From NCBI RefSeq assembly GCF_014207845.1, contig NZ_JACHLC010000002.1, forward strand, positions 248,001 to 312,000: DNA of 64,000 bases, in the 5' to 3' direction. The DNA is from Chryseobacterium shigense. GTDB lineage: Bacteria > Bacteroidota > Bacteroidia > Flavobacteriales > Weeksellaceae. Shown here in pieces: positions 58,203 to 64,000 of the stretch. Under the pieces are notes generated by a model. That model was given only the letters and a program-made list of their open reading frames with translations. It was not told the DNA's origin and did not search any database. Position 1 is the first letter of the stretch. Each line of letters begins with the position of its first letter. A program made the translations under genes and the position numbers.

Positions 58203-58364
58203 ATGATTCAATTAATTTTATTGCTGTTTGGGTTGTCTTCTGCAGGCAATCTTAACAATACAACGGCAGACTATAGCAATCAAGCTCAAATTGCCGGAAG
58301 TGTACAACAAAACATGCAGGACACTGGCGGAGAAACCGGGCAAACTCCCCCACCACGTAAATAA
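58203..58364 (+). CDS. TPPPFTQP-family small peptide 1
   Basis: A 53-residue peptide starting MIQLILLLFGLSSAGN. The first ~13 residues are strongly hydrophobic without the basic residues of a Sec signal; the middle is polar (Asn/Gln/Ser); the end is GGETGQTPPPRK. It belongs with the peptides at 58381, 59813 and 63143, which share the MI-x-x-IL start and the GQTPPP end; here the final FTQP is replaced by RK. I know no described family. It lies 45 bases after msrA and 16 before peptide 2. Confidence 0.75.
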   Translation: MIQLILLLFGLSSAGNLNNTTADYSNQAQIAGSVQQNMQDTGGETGQTPPPRK

Positions 58365-58380
58365 TGTCAAACAAAATACC

Positions 58381-58557
58381 ATGATCAATTTTATCTTAGT
58401 GCTCATCGGATTTTTATCTTCCGGCAGCATGAACAAAGAACAAAATAATACCATTTCTCATAGGCCTCAAAATATAGTTGGTAGTTTTGAGAATAATGAG
58501 GGTGGACCGGTTGGAGGAAATTCAGGACAAACACCTCCTCCATTTACTCAGCCATAA
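58381..58557 (+). CDS. TPPPFTQP-family small peptide 2
   Basis: A 58-residue peptide: MINFILVLIGFLSSGSMNKEQ at the start, a polar middle and GGNSGQTPPPFTQP at the end. Hydrophobic start and C-terminus match its paralogues. Nested in a longer frame from 58228, but the ATG at 58381 gives the family N-terminus. It is followed at once by a perfect-stem terminator. Export route and role are not visible in the sequence. Confidence 0.78.
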   Translation: MINFILVLIGFLSSGSMNKEQNNTISHRPQNIVGSFENNEGGPVGGNSGQTPPPFTQP

Positions 58558-58592
58558 AAAACGGGGACGATCAATGATCGTCCCCGTTTTTT
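58556..58592 (+). terminator. Terminator of the first peptide pair
   Basis: AAAACGGGGACGATC, AAT, GATCGTCCCCGTTTT plus T run: a perfect 15-bp stem. It may also serve the leftward gene at 58607. Confidence 0.9.
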
Positions 58593-58606
58593 ATTACTCT
58601 TTAGCA

Positions 58607-59431
58607 CTATTTGCCGGCATATTTGTCAATAATATAAGCTGTTGATGCCCGCAATTCTCTTCCATTATCAGGGTCTTCCCCATCCATTGTAAAAAATTCT
58701 ACATTCCCGTAAAATTTTGAATACCAAGTGACTCCTAACGCATTATTAATAGTCAAAGTATCCTTTCTGTTAATCCTTTTGAAATGTTTCAGCAGTACCG
58801 AATCTACAGGTTTTAAATCATGATGTGGGTTTTTATCTGAACAGTCTGCAAGCTTATACTCGCTTTTATCCCAATACATACAGTTTTTCTCTATCAGCGG
58901 TTCTCCTCCTGTAAAAGATCCTAAATACTGAACATTGGCTTTATTTTTCTTATCAATTCCCATATAATGCCCAATAAAGACAGAACCAATAAGAAGTAAT
59001 CCCAAGATTCCTATTCCGTTTTGTTTTACAAACTCTGGCATCTTGAAATTCTGCTCATTGGTAATATTGATGATCAGCTTTGAAAATTTATCTGTTATTG
59101 ACTCTTCATCTTCATTCACGTTAATCTTCACGGTTGTTTTATTAACGGGTTCATCTTCCTTAATAAAGGTTCTGGAAAAGTCTTCAAAGTCTTCATACTC
59201 CAGATACTGGCTTAATTTATTGAGCACAAGAGTTTCTATGCCCGTTTCCTTACTTGTTTCTCCCACAAACGAATCATAGTACCTGGAAAGGGTTTTGGCA
59301 GATATGGTAAAATTCAGTTTTTTCTCAAGATCATCTGAAAGATCATCCGCCCATCCGCTTTTAGTATCTCTTGGAGATGTTCGTTTAATTTTTTCAAATA
59401 CTTCACGAATTAGTAGTTTTTTCTTGGACAT
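58607..59431 (-). CDS. Membrane-anchored protein with N-terminal helical (HTH-like) domain
   Basis: A 274-residue protein. Residues 1-92 are helical and basic, with FTISAKTLSRYYDSF as a recognition-helix-like segment, so a cytoplasmic DNA-binding role is possible. One membrane helix (about 139-158, IGILGLLLIGSVFIGHYMG) leads to an outside domain with CMYWDKSEYKLADC (Cys184, Cys197), a motif I recall from other Bacteroidota membrane regulators. It is transcribed leftward from a promoter with the TTACGGATTCCCATAA operator, away from the peptide genes. Function unknown. Confidence 0.68.
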   Translation of the reverse strand: MSKKKLLIREVFEKIKRTSPRDTKSGWADDLSDDLEKKLNFTISAKTLSRYYDSFVGETSKETGIETLVLNKLSQYLEYEDFEDFSRTFIKEDEPVNKTTVKINVNEDEESITDKFSKLIINITNEQNFKMPEFVKQNGIGILGLLLIGSVFIGHYMGIDKKNKANVQYLGSFTGGEPLIEKNCMYWDKSEYKLADCSDKNPHHDLKPVDSVLLKHFKRINRKDTLTINNALGVTWYSKFYGNVEFFTMDGEDPDNGRELRASTAYIIDKYAGK

Positions 59432-59452
59432 AATTAGTTTTTAAAGGCAATT

Positions 59453-59498
59453 ACAAAATAGGTGATTTTCGACCATGTCGCATTACGGATTCCCATAA
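59453..59498 (-). promoter_or_regulatory. Promoter with inverted-repeat operator (copy A) of the 58607 gene
   Basis: On the + strand the operator reads TTACGGATTCCCATAA (59483-59498), with two arm mismatches. Read leftward, it is 38 bp before a -7-like TATTTTG (59460-59454), 22 bases before the ATG at 59431. The near-identical operator at 62435 lies 37 bp before its own -7 element. Confidence 0.6.
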
Positions 59499-59508
59499 CG
59501 AAATTCCT

Positions 59509-59544
59509 GTCCATACTCTGTCTATCGATGTCCATGCTTTGTCT
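59509..59544. repeat. Two phased 15-bp direct repeats
   Basis: GTCCATACTCTGTCT (59509-59523) and GTCCATGCTTTGTCT (59530-59544), two mismatches, 21-bp period (two helical turns). They lie beside operator copy A and may bind a second dimeric regulator. Confidence 0.5.
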
Positions 59545-59644
59545 AACACATGCGTCATCATTTGTCGCACCTTTGTTTCAGAAATCAGTGACAAACAAAA
59601 CATTATAAAACAAATTTACAAAACTGATTTCAAAATCACCAGAT

Positions 59645-59698
59645 AAAACGGAGGAAAACTCCGGGTTGGGAAGCAGATGTTTCTCCTCCGTTTTTGAA
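59645..59698 (+). terminator. Terminator hairpin inside the leader before peptide 3
   Basis: AAAACGGAGGAAAAC pairs with GTTT, bulged C, TCCTCCGTTTT, followed by a T run. The loop contains TTGGGAAG (59666-59673), complementary to CTTCCCAA (59705-59712) downstream, and a GAAGCGCTTC palindrome with T run follows at 59721-59737. The stretch 59545-59812 has no ORF; it may encode a short RNA or an attenuating leader. Confidence 0.6.
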
Positions 59699-59812
59699 GG
59701 TTTACTTCCCAAAAATTTAAGAAGCGCTTCGAAATTTTTTATCCGTGTAACACTGCTTGTGATCTGTTTCGCAGGGAAGAGCACCAATGCCAATTTTTTA
59801 AATTTTTAAACA

Positions 59813-59998
59813 ATGTTAGAATTAATATTGATGCTACTGGGATTAGCATTTCCAAATAACAACACGAATACAGCATCATGTAATAATAATCAGCCTCAGA
59901 TAACGGTTCAGCTGACAAATCCGGGAGACGGAGACGGAAATGGCGGGCCAATTAGTGGAAACACAGGCCAGATACCTCCACCTTTCACTCAGCCATAA
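59813..59998 (+). CDS. TPPPFTQP-family small peptide 3
   Basis: A 61-residue peptide: MLELILMLLGLAFPNNN hydrophobic start, Asn-rich middle with one Cys (residue 23), Gly/Asp-rich spacer (GDGDGNGGPISGN) and the end TGQIPPPFTQP. The last ten residues match peptide 2 except I for T. It has its own terminator and an unusually structured 5' leader, and sits between the membrane protein gene and the sensor kinase. Confidence 0.8.
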   Translation: MLELILMLLGLAFPNNNTNTASCNNNQPQITVQLTNPGDGDGNGGPISGNTGQIPPPFTQP

Positions 59999-60006
59999 TA
60001 TTAAAG

Positions 60007-60036
60007 AAGAGCAGATTGTATAAATCTGCTCTTTTT
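60007..60036 (+). terminator. Terminator of peptide 3
   Basis: AAGAGCAGATT, short loop, AATCTGCTCTT plus T run, nine bases after the stop. Confidence 0.85.
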
Positions 60037-60063
60037 ATTATTTTGCAGAATAAAACCAATTCC

Positions 60064-61701
60064 ATGCAAAAAATATTCTTCTTTTTATTAATATTCCTTT
60101 TATTATTTTCGTGTAGGAAAAAAAATTTAACTCTTGATAATACATTTTATAAAGAAGCAAGAAAGTTCAGAGATTCAAATATTACAGACTCAGCATTTTA
60201 TTACTACAATTTAGCAAAAAGTGACTATTTGAAAGATCACGATTCAATAGGAGCTGCCAAATCACTCGTTAACATGGCAATATTACAATCCAAAAAAGGT
60301 GATTTTTACGGGAGTATTGAAACATCATTAGAGGCTAATAACCTCTTAAAAAATGAGAGAGATAGTACAATCAGAAGCACTCTTGTATCCAATTATAATA
60401 ATATGGCAATTTCGTCTTCATTTCTGCAAAATTATGATGAATCAGCAAAATTTTATATTCAGGCATTGAAATATGCTAACATTGGTGAAAATAAATTCAT
60501 TATTTACAATAATATAGGTGACGTATTAATACTTCAGGGAAAAACCAAACTTGCACAACAATATCTAAATAATGCACTCTTAGCAAAAGACAGTACTAAT
60601 TATTCAAGAGCGTTAAACAATTTAGCAAAAGCTAAATTTTTAGAAGATAAAAATTATAATCCTTTACCCGAACTATATAAGGCGCTGGAAATAAGATCCA
60701 GATTGAAAGAAACTGTCGAACAAAATTCCAGTTTTGCAACTATATCAGATTATTTCGCAGACAAAAATCAAGAAAGGTCATTGTTTTTTGCCAATCAATT
60801 ATTACTTACTGCAGAGAAAATTAAAAGTCCTGATGATAAGGTTCAAGCATTAAAACGGATAATTAATTTAGATCCTAAAAATTATTTAGAGAACTTTAAA
60901 AGATTTAATTTCATTAATGACAGCATACAAACGGCAAGAAGTAAAGCAAAAAATCAATTTGCAATCATCCGTTTTGATGTTGAAAAAATAAAAGCACAAA
61001 ATGCAGAAAAAGAAATTCAGTTATTACAACGAAATATTGGATTAGGTACTTTATCCATAGTTTTAATAGGAGGTTTTTTCTGGAACAAAAGAAGAAAGAA
61101 AAGGCTTCAGCAGGAAAAAGAGCTTGAAGTAAAAAATACACAGCTCAAACTCTCCAAAAGAGTTCACGATGTAGTAGCCAACGGTATTTACCAGGTGATG
61201 ACCAAAATAGAAAACCAGGAACATTTTGACAAAGAAGAGACCCTTGATGAGCTGGAATTCGTATATGAAAAATCCAGAGATATTTCTTATGAAAAGCCCG
61301 ATCCTGAAAATGATAAAAAAGATTACAAAGAAAAAATCTCACGTCTTATCGCTTCCTTTAAGAATGAAAATACAGAAACTTACACCGTAGGAAACGAAAA
61401 TGAAATCTGGAGCGGAATTTCTCAATCCGTCTTTGAAGACATTTACCAGATCATCAGGGAACTTTTGGTCAATATGAAAAAACACAGCTATGCTTCCCGG
61501 GTTATTTATAAATTTGAAAGAATTGACGATTCTATTAAAATTCAGTATTCAGACAACGGAATCGGTATTTCCGGAGATATTATTCATAAAAACGGATTGA
61601 CAAATACGGGAACCCGTATTGCTGCTATTCGCGGAGAAATTATTTTTGACAATAAATCTGAAAAAGGACTGAAGATCAATATTTCATTTCCTGTTTCCTA
61701 A
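60064..61701 (+). CDS. TPR sensor histidine kinase (NarX/HisKA_3-like), lipoprotein-type N-terminus
   Basis: A 545-residue protein from the ATG at 60064 (MQKIFFFLLIFLLLFSCRKKN, with a lipobox-like LLFSC). Residues ~25-315 are tetratricopeptide-like helices that should lie outside the cytoplasm; a membrane helix follows (about 324-343, GLGTLSIVLIGGFFW). Then a coiled linker and a HisKA_3-type kinase: His368 in RVHDVVANG, Asn470 in ELLVNMKKH (N box), Asp497 in DNGIGI, and a final GxG-like segment (NTGTRIAAIRGE). The response regulator gene is 13 bases downstream, so both form one two-component system. The TPR domain is the obvious sensor, possibly for a peptide. Confidence 0.85.
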   Translation: MQKIFFFLLIFLLLFSCRKKNLTLDNTFYKEARKFRDSNITDSAFYYYNLAKSDYLKDHDSIGAAKSLVNMAILQSKKGDFYGSIETSLEANNLLKNERDSTIRSTLVSNYNNMAISSSFLQNYDESAKFYIQALKYANIGENKFIIYNNIGDVLILQGKTKLAQQYLNNALLAKDSTNYSRALNNLAKAKFLEDKNYNPLPELYKALEIRSRLKETVEQNSSFATISDYFADKNQERSLFFANQLLLTAEKIKSPDDKVQALKRIINLDPKNYLENFKRFNFINDSIQTARSKAKNQFAIIRFDVEKIKAQNAEKEIQLLQRNIGLGTLSIVLIGGFFWNKRRKKRLQQEKELEVKNTQLKLSKRVHDVVANGIYQVMTKIENQEHFDKEETLDELEFVYEKSRDISYEKPDPENDKKDYKEKISRLIASFKNENTETYTVGNENEIWSGISQSVFEDIYQIIRELLVNMKKHSYASRVIYKFERIDDSIKIQYSDNGIGISGDIIHKNGLTNTGTRIAAIRGEIIFDNKSEKGLKINISFPVS

Positions 61702-61714
61702 AAGCCCAAAAAGA

Positions 61715-62380
61715 ATGTTCAAAAAAATTTTAATCGCCGAAGATCACGAAAGTATCAGCATTTCTATACAGAAAACATTGGAAGAACTCAACATCCTAAA
61801 TGTTGATTATGTGTATTATTGTGACGATGCGCTGGCAAAAGTTCAAAAAGCCATCCGCGATGAAGCTCCTTATGACCTTCTGATTACAGACCTTTACTAT
61901 GAAGAAGATCACCGGGAACAAAAGCTTAAAGACGGAAGAGATTTAATTCAAAAGGTCAAGGAATTACAGCCCTCCTTAAAAGTAATTGTTTTTTCTGCGG
62001 AACATAAATCAGGGATTATTGATTCTTTATTTAATAAATTCAAAATCAACGGGTATGTCCGTAAGGCAAGAAATGATTCCAAAGAATTAAAAAGGTCTAT
62101 TGCTTCTGTTTTTATTAACGAAAATTATCTGTCGCTCGATTTAAAACGGGAAGTCAAAAAACTGAACAGTTATGAGTTTTCCAATTATGACATCACCTTG
62201 GTTTCTCTTCTTTCAAAAGGAATTTTACAAAAGAACATTCCCTTGCACCTTCAGGAAAAAGATATTAAGCCCAATAGCCTGAGCAGTGTAGAAAAAAAAT
62301 TAAACAGCCTGAAGGAAGATCTTGAAGTTTCCAGCAATGAACAGCTTGTTGCTTTCTGTAAAGACCTGGGAATTATTTAA
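61715..62380 (+). CDS. Response regulator (NarL/LuxR-like)
   Basis: A 221-residue protein with a receiver domain (1-130: acidic pocket Glu9-Asp10, phospho-acceptor Asp59 in LLITDLYY, Lys near 107 in YVRKAR) and a C-terminal ~70-residue domain (NYDITLVSLLSKGILQKNIPLHLQEKDIKPNSLSSVEKKLNSLKEDL) in the place of a LuxR-type HTH, diverged. It is the partner of the TPR kinase. The repeat TTACGGATTTCCGTAA just downstream of its own terminator, before the 62508 gene, is a candidate binding site. Confidence 0.85.
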   Translation: MFKKILIAEDHESISISIQKTLEELNILNVDYVYYCDDALAKVQKAIRDEAPYDLLITDLYYEEDHREQKLKDGRDLIQKVKELQPSLKVIVFSAEHKSGIIDSLFNKFKINGYVRKARNDSKELKRSIASVFINENYLSLDLKREVKKLNSYEFSNYDITLVSLLSKGILQKNIPLHLQEKDIKPNSLSSVEKKLNSLKEDLEVSSNEQLVAFCKDLGII

Positions 62381-62400
62381 AATCTTTTTAAAATTCATAC

Positions 62401-62430
62401 AAACCTTTCAAGTTTTTTGAAAGGTTTTTT
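62401..62430 (+). terminator. Terminator of the two-component operon
   Basis: AAACCTTTCAA, five bases, TTGAAAGGTTT plus T run. Confidence 0.85.
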
Positions 62431-62434
62431 CGTT

Positions 62435-62479
62435 TTACGGATTTCCGTAAGGAAGAGATTTTCAGGCTTCATACTTTTG
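62435..62479 (+). promoter_or_regulatory. Promoter with perfect-arm operator (copy B) of the 62508 gene
   Basis: TTACGGA-TT-TCCGTAA at 62435-62450, and a -7 element TACTTTTG at 62472-62479, 29 bases before the ATG. The palindrome centre lies about 40 bp upstream of the expected start of transcription, the position used by activators such as NarL/LuxR-type regulators that touch the -35 region. Copy A is at 59483. Confidence 0.65.
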
Positions 62480-62507
62480 AGATGTTAAACCAATAAAATT
62501 TTTTAAC

Positions 62508-62678
62508 ATGTCGAAAAAACCAATAGGTACAAAAGCAAAAACAGGAGAAGAATGTCCTGAATCAGGCGTCTGGAAAGTTGTGGGAACTCCATCCACAACA
62601 GCACCAATTGCCAAAGGTAATAGAATGCCCCCTTATGGCGGTAATTCTGTTACTTGGGAGCTAATTCAATACGCTTAG
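62508..62678 (+). CDS. YjzC-like small protein
   Basis: A 56-residue protein too short for many gene finders: MSKKPIGTKAKTGEECPESG, then VWKVVGTPSTTAPIAKGNRMPP and YGGNSVTWELIQYA. The pattern GT-x-A/C-P-x-SG-x-W ... KG-x-x-x-PP ... W resembles the YjzC-like family of small proteins of unknown function. It has its own operator-promoter and terminator within the peptide/two-component locus, so it is a likely direct target of the response regulator (inference). Confidence 0.75.
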   Translation: MSKKPIGTKAKTGEECPESGVWKVVGTPSTTAPIAKGNRMPPYGGNSVTWELIQYA

Positions 62679-62683
62679 CTCTA

Positions 62684-62718
62684 TTCCAACGATCATTTAT
62701 TTGATCGTTGGAGTTTTT
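62684..62718 (+). terminator. Terminator of the 62508 gene
   Basis: CCAACGATCA, six bases, TGATCGTTGG, then AGTTTTT. Confidence 0.85.
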
Positions 62719-62744
62719 AAAAAATTTAATAAAAAATAATACTC

Positions 62745-63056
62745 ATGAAAAAACTACTATTCACAACACTGCTGGCTGCTGGCTTGCTCCTTCCGGCTTA
62801 CTATACTGGAATGGCCAACAATACCGTTTCCAAAACAGAATTATCTTCCAAAAATCAAAAGAAAAAAGCAAAGAAAAATAAAAACAGGAAAAGTTCAGCT
62901 TCCAACCGATCAGGATCCTATTACTATTCCCAAAGCGGAGGAGGGTGTACCTATGGCGGAAATAAACTCTATGTAGGTTCCAGAGGAGGATGCTATTACT
63001 ATAGCGGCAGTACTAAACAATATGTAGACAGGTCATATTGTTCCGGCTGCAACTAA
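62745..63056 (+). CDS. Secreted Lys- then Gly/Tyr/Ser-rich protein
   Basis: A 103-residue protein with a signal peptide (KLLFTTLLAAGLLLPAYYTGMA). The mature part opens with a very basic segment (NQKKKAKKNKNRKSS) and ends with a Gly/Ser/Tyr-rich part with four Cys (SGGGCTYGGNKLYVGSRGGCYYYSGSTKQYVDRSYCSGCN). The composition recalls small secreted adhesive or antimicrobial proteins; PF-type names are not known to me. It lacks a TPPPFTQP end. No promoter is evident between the preceding terminator and its ATG, so partial read-through may express it. Confidence 0.75.
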   Translation: MKKLLFTTLLAAGLLLPAYYTGMANNTVSKTELSSKNQKKKAKKNKNRKSSASNRSGSYYYSQSGGGCTYGGNKLYVGSRGGCYYYSGSTKQYVDRSYCSGCN

Positions 63057-63098
63057 TACAGCCCAAAACTAAAATCTTTCATCATAAAAGCAGAGAGA

Positions 63099-63106
63099 TA
63101 TCTTTG
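63099..63106 (+). promoter_or_regulatory. -7 element TATCTTTG of peptide 4
   Basis: It fits TAnnTTTG and lies 36 bases before the ATG at 63143. No TTG at -33 spacing and no TTACGGA operator. Confidence 0.5.
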
Positions 63107-63142
63107 CTTTTTGTATTTTAGACCTTATTAATTCAAAATAAT

Positions 63143-63343
63143 ATGATACAATTTATTCTTATGCTGTTCGGCTTAATGTCTCCGGAAAAGGATACGAATG
63201 CATTTTACAGCAGTCAAAGTCAGATAACCACTCAGGTAAGCAGTCAGGAAATTGATCTTACTGATGGAAATGGTGGTGGAAATGGAAACGGCCACGGAAA
63301 TGGCGGAAACACTGGTGGGAATACAGGCCAGACACCTCCTTAA
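63143..63343 (+). CDS. TPPPFTQP-family small peptide 4
   Basis: A 66-residue peptide: MIQFILMLFGLMSPEKD start, a polar middle (QSQITTQVSSQEID), a Gly/Asn repeat region (NGGGNGNGHGNGGNTGGN) and the end TGQTPP, cut off before the PFTQP present in peptides 2 and 3. It is the most Gly-rich of the four. It has its own -7 element and terminator. Confidence 0.78.
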   Translation: MIQFILMLFGLMSPEKDTNAFYSSQSQITTQVSSQEIDLTDGNGGGNGNGHGNGGNTGGNTGQTPP

Positions 63344-63357
63344 CATACTCACAACAT

Positions 63358-63386
63358 AAAAAGCGAAGATTTCTCTTCGCTTTTTT
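63358..63386. terminator. Terminator between peptide 4 and elaA
   Basis: AAAAAGCGAAGA, TTTC, TCTTCGCTTTTTT: A and T runs on both sides, so it can act for both converging genes. Confidence 0.85.
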
Positions 63387-63834
63387 ATTTTCTAATCATT
63401 TCCGTATGCGGAATATCATCTTCCAGATATTTCTTTCCCGTATCTATAAACCCGAATTCAGAGTAGAATCTTAATAAATAATCCTGCGCTGAAATCTTTA
63501 TTTCAGAAGTATGGAAACGGTTTTCTATAATTTCTACAGCGTATTTGATCAACTGCCGGCCAAGATTCTTTCCTCTCGCCTTTTCCGTTGTAAGAACTCT
63601 CCCCAAAGAAGTTTCATCATACTTGATTCCTTTATCAAACACACGGCAGTAAGCAAGGATTTCTCCATCCTCTTCAGCCCAGATATGAACAGCCTTCTGA
63701 TCATAATTATCAAGGTCAGGATAAGGACAGTTCTGTTCAATCACAAAAACATCAATTCTTGCTTTCAGAATAGCATACAGTTCAGGAACCGTAAATTCAT
63801 TGAAGATTTTAATCTTCCAGATTATACTACTCAT
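63385..63834 (-). CDS. elaA: GNAT family N-acetyltransferase, ElaA type
   Basis: A 149-residue protein. IFNEFTVPELYAILKARIDVFVIEQNCPYPDLDNYDQKAVHI is the ElaA opening; GRVLTTEKARGKNLGRQLIKYAV holds the acetyl-CoA loop (R/Q-x-x-G-x-G/A), and RFYSEFGFIDTGKKYLEDDIPHTEMIR ends it. The substrate is unknown. Its start overlaps the engB stop by eight bases. Confidence 0.9.
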   Translation of the reverse strand: MSSIIWKIKIFNEFTVPELYAILKARIDVFVIEQNCPYPDLDNYDQKAVHIWAEEDGEILAYCRVFDKGIKYDETSLGRVLTTEKARGKNLGRQLIKYAVEIIENRFHTSEIKISAQDYLLRFYSEFGFIDTGKKYLEDDIPHTEMIRK

Positions 63835-64000
63835 CGAAACTGATGTTATTATTCTTTAAAAAATCATTGGTCTTCTGGATGAAAGCCAGGATTTCATCCC
63901 CTCCTGTTTTCTTTTCCGCAGAAGTTACGTACAGCTCCGGAAGGTCCTCCCAGGTTTTATGCAATTCATTCTTATAGTTTTCTACATTCTGAATGGCAAC
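63827..64000 (-). CDS. engB: 3' end of ribosome-biogenesis GTPase EngB/YsxC (cut by window edge)
   Basis: Only the last 57 codons are in the window. The segment VENYKNELHKTWEDLPELYVTSAEKKTGGDEILAFIQKTNDFL corresponds to the G5 (TSA/SEKKTG) and C-terminal helix of EngB, a GTPase needed for 50S assembly. The G1-G4 motifs lie outside. The stop at 63829 falls inside elaA, so the two are probably cotranscribed. Confidence 0.82.
   Translation of the reverse strand, partial: VAIQNVENYKNELHKTWEDLPELYVTSAEKKTGGDEILAFIQKTNDFLKNNNISFDE

Noticed and set aside
58228..58557. Long 109-codon frame covering peptide 2
   Set aside because: Its first 51 codons overlap peptide 1 in another frame and look non-coding; the family N-terminus starts at 58381.

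Overview
The window looks like chromosomal DNA of a Bacteroidota bacterium of the Flavobacteriales, most probably Chryseobacterium or a close relative in the Weeksellaceae. The evidence is AT-rich DNA, promoters of the Bacteroidota type (-7 element TAnnTTTG, -33 TTG), no Shine-Dalgarno sequences, TonB-dependent receptors, a type IX secretion C-terminal signal, an extended ribosomal protein L21, a DUF5686 protein, and GG-leader peptides of the Chryseobacterium kind. Assignments rest on motif recognition from sequence; no database search was run.

Layout. 0-5.9 kb is accessory: the C-terminal part of an RHS protein ending in a Tae4-like peptidoglycan amidase, its presumed immunity protein, a frameshifted outer-membrane barrel gene, and a 3' fragment of tRNA-Asn that looks like the edge of an integrated element. 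5.9-12.4 kb holds a TPR/HTH regulator, two small HTH genes, two secreted GINTS-type surface proteins and two diverged copies of one symmetric divergent promoter, the second followed by a dead copy of the regulator. 12.4-12.7 kb is a gene-free AT-rich stretch with clustered TGTGGAAAA boxes, a candidate replication origin. 12.9-49.2 kb is mainly housekeeping: DUF5686 protein, L21/L27, lipoprotein metallopeptidase, MiaE, tryptophanase, an FAD monooxygenase/PLP enzyme operon with a palindromic operator, a TonB receptor, PQQ-type dehydrogenase, UvrB, AI-2E transporter, PabB/PabC, MenD, 2-oxoglutarate oxygenase-like protein, radical SAM protein, AsmA-like protein, DUF2797 protein, a T9SS cargo, a sugar-nucleotide epimerase and SecA. 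49.3-56.1 kb is probably an iron-uptake block with two TonB receptor/PepSY reductase pairs. 56.2-58.2 kb holds a ROK sugar kinase and MsrA.

The most unusual part is 58.2-63.4 kb. Four paralogous peptides of 53-66 residues share a short hydrophobic N-terminus and a conserved C-terminus ending GQTPPPFTQP or part of it. They surround a TPR sensor kinase, its response regulator, a membrane-anchored DNA-binding-like protein, a YjzC-like small protein and a Lys/Gly/Tyr-rich secreted protein. A near-identical inverted repeat, TTACGGATT(C/T)CC(A/G)TAA, sits 37-38 bp upstream of the -7 element of two of these transcription units, where a response-regulator operator would be expected. I propose this as an undescribed peptide/two-component locus. 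The window ends in elaA and the 3' end of engB.
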